A DNA stretch of 35,502 bases from Provencibacterium sp. (GTDB taxonomy: Bacteria; Bacillota; Clostridia; Oscillospirales; Ruminococcaceae), in contig JAAWAN010000034.1 in NCBI GenBank assembly GCA_022792175.1, positions 1-35,502 on the forward strand. The letters are read 5' to 3'. The translations under genes and the position numbers were made by a program. Numbering within the stretch: position 1 is the stretch's first letter; each line of letters opens with the position of its first letter. The notes beneath the pieces are model-generated. The model was not told where the DNA came from. It worked only from the letters and a program-made list of their open reading frames with translations, and made no database searches. Below, in pieces: positions 31,803-35,502 of this stretch.

Positions 31803-33704
31803 ATGGGACTGAACGAATCGCAGAAGAAGGAACGCTCGGAATATCTGGAGGAAAATCTGAAAATTACCGAGTGCTCACAAAAAAAGCCGTATGTTTTTAT
31901 CAGCTATGCGAGCGATAACTGGGAAACAGTCTTCAAATCCGCCGTTGTGCCGCTTCAGAAGCAATATGGCCTGCGAGTCTATGCGGATAAGGCCTTTGAT
32001 AAGGTGAACGATAAATGGATCGTACCGATGCTGCGCAATGTGCGCGGCGCGGATATGATGATCGCCTTTGTCAGCCAGAGCTATATTGAGAGCTACGCCT
32101 GCTTTCTGGAGCTGCTGACGGCGGTCAATAATAAAAAGCCCATTGTATTTGTCTCTCTGGAAGAGCGGCTGCATCTCGGAGATACCACCGATCAGCCCGT
32201 TGTGGAGCGGGGAGTAAAAAACGAGATTCTCAACCAGGGCGGAAATATTGCCACCAATACCAACAACACCTCCAACGATATCATGCGGGCGATGAAGTCC
32301 GCCTATACGAGCCTTTCCACCCTGCTCGAGCAGGATGCCCTCTCCAAATATGATATTTCGGATGCGTTTATCAACTTTTTCCGGGATGCTTCCATCAACC
32401 GCAAGACGATTCATGACCTGGGGGCGGTGAGGGGGACGATAGATTCGGTCAGCCGCAGCGTATTCGATCCATCGCTGCTTTTAGAGCCCGCATATGCCGC
32501 CGCGCCTGCCTATGCGCAGGCGGAATCCCCGTCTGTCCCCGCAGAGCAGCAGGAGCCGCAGCCGGCGCCTGCCTATGCGCAGGCGGAATCCCCGTCTGCC
32601 CCCGCAGAGCAGCAGGAGCTGCAGCCGGCGCCTGCCCATGCGCAGGCGGAATCCCCGTCTGCCCCCGCAGAGCAGCAGGAGGAATCCACCTATGTGTCCC
32701 GCCCGCCTCAGCAGAAGGCAGAGGGTTTTCTGAGCAGGCTGAAGAGCTTTAAAAGCCAAAGCGGCGGATTCAAGGCGGGCGTTCTCGCGGGCGGCGCGGG
32801 TCTGCTGGCAGTGCTGGTGCTGCTGGTCGTTTTGACGGTTGGCGGGTCCCCGCGGCAGGTAAAAGATATGCCCTATGTGACCGGAAGCGGGACAGAGGGC
32901 AGCTATACCGGAGAGATGAAGGGCAAAAAAGCCAGCGGACAGGGGACGCTGGTATACAAAAGCGGCGATGTTTACGAGGGAGAATGGGAGGATGGCTATT
33001 CCAACGGCCAGGGGACCTGCACCTTTGCAAACGGCAATATCTATGTGGGCAGCTGGAAGAATGACCTGTTTGACGGAGAGGGCGTTTATACCTGGAGCGA
33101 TGGCGTCGTCTTCACAGGGCAATGGGCAAACGGCGAGTATAGCGGGCCGGGGACGCTGGTCTATCCGAACGGGGATGTTTTCAAGGGCGAGTTTACAGGC
33201 AGCACCCTGAGCGGGAAAGGCAGCTGCACCTATGCGAACGGGGACATCTATGAAGGAGAATGGAAGGGAGACGGGCCTGAAGGGCAGGGCACCTGTACTT
33301 ATGCGAACGGAGATATTTTTGAAGGGGAATGGAAGGATGGCTCCGTCGCCTATGGAACGCTGACCACTGCCGGCGGAGATGCTTATACCGGCGAATGGAA
33401 GGAGAACAAAATGACCGGAAAGGGCTCCTGTGTCTATGCCAACGGAGATGTTTATGAAGGGGAGTGGGCAGAGGGCATCCCGAATGGACAGGGCACGATA
33501 AGCTATGCAAACGGCGCGTCATACGAAGGGGAATGGAAGGACAATACCTTTAACGGACATGGGATTTACACCTGGAACGCCGATGACGGCAGAGTGTTTG
33601 AAGGGGAATGGGTGAACGGTCAGGCCAACGGGCCGGGCATCATGACCTATTCGAACGGCACGGTCACCACCGGCACTTGGAAGGATGGCCAGCTTCTGCA
33701 GTAG
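31803..33704 (+). CDS. TIR / transmembrane / MORN-repeat receptor-like protein
   Basis: A 633-aa protein with N-terminal TIR domain (residues 28 to about 175): KPYVFISYASDNWE, then GLRVYADK, and SYIESYACFLELL with Glu103 at the position of the NADase Glu. A Pro/Ala/Gln-rich linker holds three 21-residue repeats (234-293, unit APAYAQAESPSVPAEQQEPQ). One membrane helix spans 325-346, with basic residues on its N side, so the TIR should be inside and the C-terminus outside. Residues 372-630 are 11 MORN repeats (YEGEWKDG-x-GQGTxTYANGD) plus a partial one. TIR domains cleave NAD or bind partners; MORN arrays bind lipids, glycans or proteins. Co-transcribed with the DHH gene. No known effector gene lies adjacent. 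Confidence 0.88.
   Translation: MGLNESQKKERSEYLEENLKITECSQKKPYVFISYASDNWETVFKSAVVPLQKQYGLRVYADKAFDKVNDKWIVPMLRNVRGADMMIAFVSQSYIESYACFLELLTAVNNKKPIVFVSLEERLHLGDTTDQPVVERGVKNEILNQGGNIATNTNNTSNDIMRAMKSAYTSLSTLLEQDALSKYDISDAFINFFRDASINRKTIHDLGAVRGTIDSVSRSVFDPSLLLEPAYAAAPAYAQAESPSVPAEQQEPQPAPAYAQAESPSAPAEQQELQPAPAHAQAESPSAPAEQQEESTYVSRPPQQKAEGFLSRLKSFKSQSGGFKAGVLAGGAGLLAVLVLLVVLTVGGSPRQVKDMPYVTGSGTEGSYTGEMKGKKASGQGTLVYKSGDVYEGEWEDGYSNGQGTCTFANGNIYVGSWKNDLFDGEGVYTWSDGVVFTGQWANGEYSGPGTLVYPNGDVFKGEFTGSTLSGKGSCTYANGDIYEGEWKGDGPEGQGTCTYANGDIFEGEWKDGSVAYGTLTTAGGDAYTGEWKENKMTGKGSCVYANGDVYEGEWAEGIPNGQGTISYANGASYEGEWKDNTFNGHGIYTWNADDGRVFEGEWVNGQANGPGIMTYSNGTVTTGTWKDGQLLQ
32502..32681 (+). repeat. 63-bp tandem repeats in the TIR-MORN gene
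   Basis: Three copies (the last truncated) of a 63-base unit starting at 32502, 32565 and 32628, nearly identical in DNA as well as protein. This suggests recent duplication and likely length variation between strains. Confidence 0.85.
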
Positions 33705-33977
33705 GCCGCATGGAACAGGCGGAAACAGAGCCGGGCATCAAACAGGGCGCATCGGGGGGCAGCCAGGGATAAAGACGGTGGACCGCCGGTTTTTTGTCCG
33801 GCCGTTCTGCCGCCGCTGCGGGACGGACCCTTCAAGTGAGCGGCATACGGCCTTCACGCCGTTTTCCCGAATGCTTTTATAGACAGAACAAACGCCTCCT
33901 GCTGCAGTTTTCATTCTGCAGCAGGAGGCGTTTGTTCTGGTCCCTTTAGGGGCATTCTCTATCTCTCTTGTTAGCGG
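33705..33977. other. gap between convergent genes
   Basis: About 270 bases with no gene seen; it contains a short CCGG-T6 stretch at 33788-33806 and the hairpin at 33885-33938. Confidence 0.5.
33885..33938. terminator. 23-bp perfect hairpin between convergent genes
   Basis: The arm beginning AGAACAAACGCCTCC (33885-33907) is exactly inverted at 33916-33938 around an 8-base loop. It probably ends both the TIR-MORN operon and the minus-strand metallopeptidase operon, despite weak U-tracts. Confidence 0.7.
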
Positions 33978-34532
33978 TCATTCCCTGAGAAGGGCGCGCC
34001 TGCGGGCATAGTCAGGCATCAGACGGGAGAGGGTTTCATAAAACCCCTTCTGGTGGTCGGGATGCAGAAAGTGAACATATTCATGCAGCACCACATATTC
34101 GACCGCCTCCTGCGGATAACAAAGCAGCCGCTTATTGAGGGTGATGGTGCGCTTAGTCGGGCAGCAGCTTCCCCAGCGGGACTTCATCAGCCGGATACGG
34201 ATAACCGGCTTTTCCGGAAGGGCGGAGGAAAAAAGCGGATAAAACTGGTCGCTGATGCTCGTGAATATTTCCAGGCATTGGCTGTCGGAGTAGGGGATGG
34301 GCTGCTCGGCCTTTTGCAGGCGCCTGCGCATGCGGGCCTGCGCAGCGGCAATCCATTCGCTGTGGGAAGAGACAAAACGGTCCAGCTCCTCTACCGGCAG
34401 ACGGCGGGGGGCCGAGAGCAGAACGCTACCGTCGCGTCCGACGCGCAGGTTGATGTTGCGCACCTTTTTATAGGTGAGGGTGTAGCAGATGTCATCCGCC
34501 TGGCGCAGCTGCGGTTTTGCGGCCTTCGCCAT
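33978..34532 (-). CDS. YgjP-like zinc metallopeptidase (DUF45)
   Basis: A 184-aa protein of the YgjP/UPF0165 (M48-like) family. It has VRNINLRVGRDGSVLLSAPR at the N-side, MKSRWGSCCPTKRTITLN in the middle and the zinc motif HEYVHFLHPDHQKGF (HExxH plus a later His). The substrate is unknown; often associated with restriction or housekeeping loci. I chose the ATG at 34532 because it overlaps the stop of the upstream gene (TGATG), a sign of coupling. An ATG at 34559 would add nine residues and overlap more. Confidence 0.9.
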   Translation of the reverse strand: MAKAAKPQLRQADDICYTLTYKKVRNINLRVGRDGSVLLSAPRRLPVEELDRFVSSHSEWIAAAQARMRRRLQKAEQPIPYSDSQCLEIFTSISDQFYPLFSSALPEKPVIRIRLMKSRWGSCCPTKRTITLNKRLLCYPQEAVEYVVLHEYVHFLHPDHQKGFYETLSRLMPDYARRRALLRE

Positions 34533-34873
34533 CAGAAGTTGGAGCCGTTCCAGCCCCATTCGTCTGTTGAAAAGTAGGCGACATAGACCCGGTCGGCAGA
34601 AAGGCCCAGCTCATCGCACAGGCTTTCGGTCAGCGCGGCGGTCAGCTTCGAGCAGGCGGGGGAGGAGAGAGGGCCGAACACCTTTACCTCGCATAGGGCG
34701 GCAGGGGCATCGGTTCCGGCGAAATAGAGAAGGGCATTCTCCCGGAAGGAGAGCATTAGATAGCGTTCGCTCTTGCCGGGCAGCAGAGAGATGGCCTGCC
34801 CAAACCGGCGGGCAAGTGCCTTCTCCTTTTCGGGCGGGATGGCCAGGTTTACTTCGGTTCGGATAAAGGGCAT
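34532..34873 (-). CDS. MIF-like tautomerase
   Basis: A 113-aa homolog of macrophage migration inhibitory factor and D-dopachrome tautomerase. After Met removal the N-terminal Pro of MPFIRTEVN is the catalytic base. Lys34 (PGKSERYLML) corresponds to MIF Lys32. The strands AALCEVKVFG, RVYVAYFS and the terminal WGWNGSNF match the family closely. The CxxC motif of human MIF is absent. In bacteria the substrate is unknown; phenylpyruvate keto-enol tautomerase activity is likely. No signal peptide. Ribosome site AGAAGGAAA. It lies between the DtxR-type regulator (42 bases) and YgjP (overlap), so likely one operon. Confidence 0.9.
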   Translation of the reverse strand: MPFIRTEVNLAIPPEKEKALARRFGQAISLLPGKSERYLMLSFRENALLYFAGTDAPAALCEVKVFGPLSSPACSKLTAALTESLCDELGLSADRVYVAYFSTDEWGWNGSNF

Positions 34874-34915
34874 AAACAGTTTCCTTCTTTCTCTCGCAGA
34901 CTGATGAAAAGGCGG

Positions 34916-35287
34916 TTACAGCTGCAGTTTGGAGAAAAACTCCTTCAGGCAGTCAAAGGTCTCCCTGCTGATGTCGTGTTCAATGCGGCAGGCATCCTCT
35001 GCGGCAGTTTCGGGGGAGACGCCCAGATGGATCAGCCAATCGGTCAGAAGACGGTGGCGCTCATAGATGCGCTCTGCAATTTCGCGGCCGGATACGGTTA
35101 GCTCGATAAATCCATCCCGATCCATGGTGACATAGCCGTTTTGGCGAAACAGGCTCATCGCCCGGCTGACACTCGGCTTGGTGAAGTTCATATGCTGTGC
35201 CACATCGATCGAGCGCACGGCTCCGTTTTTCTGCTGAAGCACCAGAATGGCTTCCAGATAGTTTTCAGCCGATTCGTGTATCTCCAT
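34916..35287 (-). CDS. DtxR/MntR-family metal-dependent repressor
   Basis: A 123-aa regulator: N-terminal winged helix (DVAQHMNFTKPSVSRAMSLF) and a dimerisation/metal domain, without the SH3-like third domain. Candidate metal ligands are Glu12, His78, Cys100, Glu103 and His104 (ERHRLL; DACRIEHDIS). Cys100 matches the DtxR-type iron site rather than the Glu of MntR. Asn9 replaces the first Asp of MntR. The start at 35287 follows AAGGGGGTG; the frame extends further upstream through repeat DNA but that part is not protein-like. It may control its own operon, or iron or manganese uptake genes outside the window. Confidence 0.88.
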   Translation of the reverse strand: MEIHESAENYLEAILVLQQKNGAVRSIDVAQHMNFTKPSVSRAMSLFRQNGYVTMDRDGFIELTVSGREIAERIYERHRLLTDWLIHLGVSPETAAEDACRIEHDISRETFDCLKEFFSKLQL

Positions 35288-35359
35288 TTTCTGCACCCCC
35301 TTGCGGCTGCCAATGGCCTGCTTGGCAGATAATTGCCGTATGTTTTCCTGTTTGCGCTT

Positions 35360-35365
35360 ATCATA
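35360..35365 (-). promoter_or_regulatory. extended -10 promoter of the DtxR-type gene
   Basis: On the minus strand TGCTATGAT, within TTATGCTATGATAAGCGCA, about 75 bases before the start codon. The same block lies beside repeat copy A. The -35 position falls inside repeat copy B and has no consensus. Confidence 0.5.
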
Positions 35366-35373
35366 GCATAACG

Positions 35374-35483
35374 GCAGGGCTTTGCCCTGCGCTGCCGCCG
35401 CAGGGCGGCAGGAAACCGGCCGGAGCCGGTTTTGGTTATGATGTAACAAGCGCCTTTTGCGCCGCGAAGGCGGCGCGGCCCGC
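35374..35483 (-). repeat. 110-bp structured repeat, copy B
   Basis: On the minus strand it has the same hairpin order as copy A: GCGCCGC/GCGGCGC, the core GCGCTTGTTACATCATAAC (35435-35453), an AAACCGG/CCGGTTT hairpin, CTGCCGCC/GGCGGCAG and GCAGGGC/GCCCTGC. The hairpin arms differ in sequence from copy A but still pair, which argues for selection on structure. A further hairpin, GGCCCGC/GCGGGCC, continues to the window end. Confidence 0.65.
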
Positions 35484-35502
35484 AAAAAAGCGGGCCCAGG
35501 AA

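Noticed and set aside
32502-32681. CRISPR-like direct repeats
   Set aside because: The units are contiguous 63-base coding repeats without spacers, inside the TIR-MORN gene.

Overview
The window looks like a chromosomal segment of a GC-rich anaerobic Clostridia member (Bacillota), probably an Oscillospirales-type gut bacterium. I infer this from strong AGGAGG-type ribosome binding sites, TTGACA/TATAAT promoters, GTG and TTG starts, frequent hairpin terminators and the mix of gene families. No rRNA, tRNA, CRISPR array, prophage or complete insertion sequence was seen. There are about 24 protein genes plus debris of two insertion sequences.

Layout. 1-727: no intact gene, a fragment of an IS200/IS605-type transposase and a long palindrome. 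728-5555: polyphosphate kinase ppk1, a DUF4037 protein, a small P-loop kinase-like protein and an AraC regulator. 5834-7821: an unsaturated glucuronyl hydrolase (GH88) and an RpiB-family isomerase, which fit catabolism of glycosaminoglycan-type disaccharides, probably under the adjacent AraC protein. 7921-10869 (minus): a TetM-like translation GTPase and a coiled-coil protein of unknown function. 11494-12570: phosphofructokinase. 12808-17036: a MarR regulator and a heterodimeric ABC exporter whose first subunit is frameshifted; both promoters carry the same putative operator word. 17153-17284: a 132-bp element with 21-bp inverted ends. 17382-19349: a secreted, cell-wall-type protein of mosaic base composition. 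19465-21063 (minus): a beta-CASP metallo-beta-lactamase-fold RNase-like protein. 21290-21391: an IS3-like orfA remnant. 21515-24536 (minus): the copper module csoR/copA, with a CopZ-like domain fused to CopA behind an internal ribosome binding site and a textbook CsoR-type operator. 24739-24848: first copy of a 110-bp structured repeat. 24933-26431: a 21-codon ORF coupled to a GHKL sensor kinase lacking the usual phospho-acceptor His. 26812-29866: a CapA-like protein, a GNAT acetyltransferase with a stop at codon 5, and rsgA. 30237-33704: a two-gene operon of a DHH phosphoesterase with extra C-terminal modules and a TIR / transmembrane / MORN-repeat protein. 33978-35287 (minus): DtxR-type regulator, MIF-like tautomerase and YgjP-type metallopeptidase, preceded by the second copy of the 110-bp repeat.

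The best candidate for an undescribed system is the DHH-TIR-MORN pair: a cytoplasmic TIR domain with its putative catalytic Glu, one membrane span, an apparently exported array of 11 MORN repeats, and a co-transcribed phosphoesterase that could remove a nucleotide signal. This is a hypothesis from domain layout only. Other unusual items are the CopA-CopZ fusion with internal start, the 110-bp repeat, the micro-ORF in front of the kinase, and the MIF homolog.
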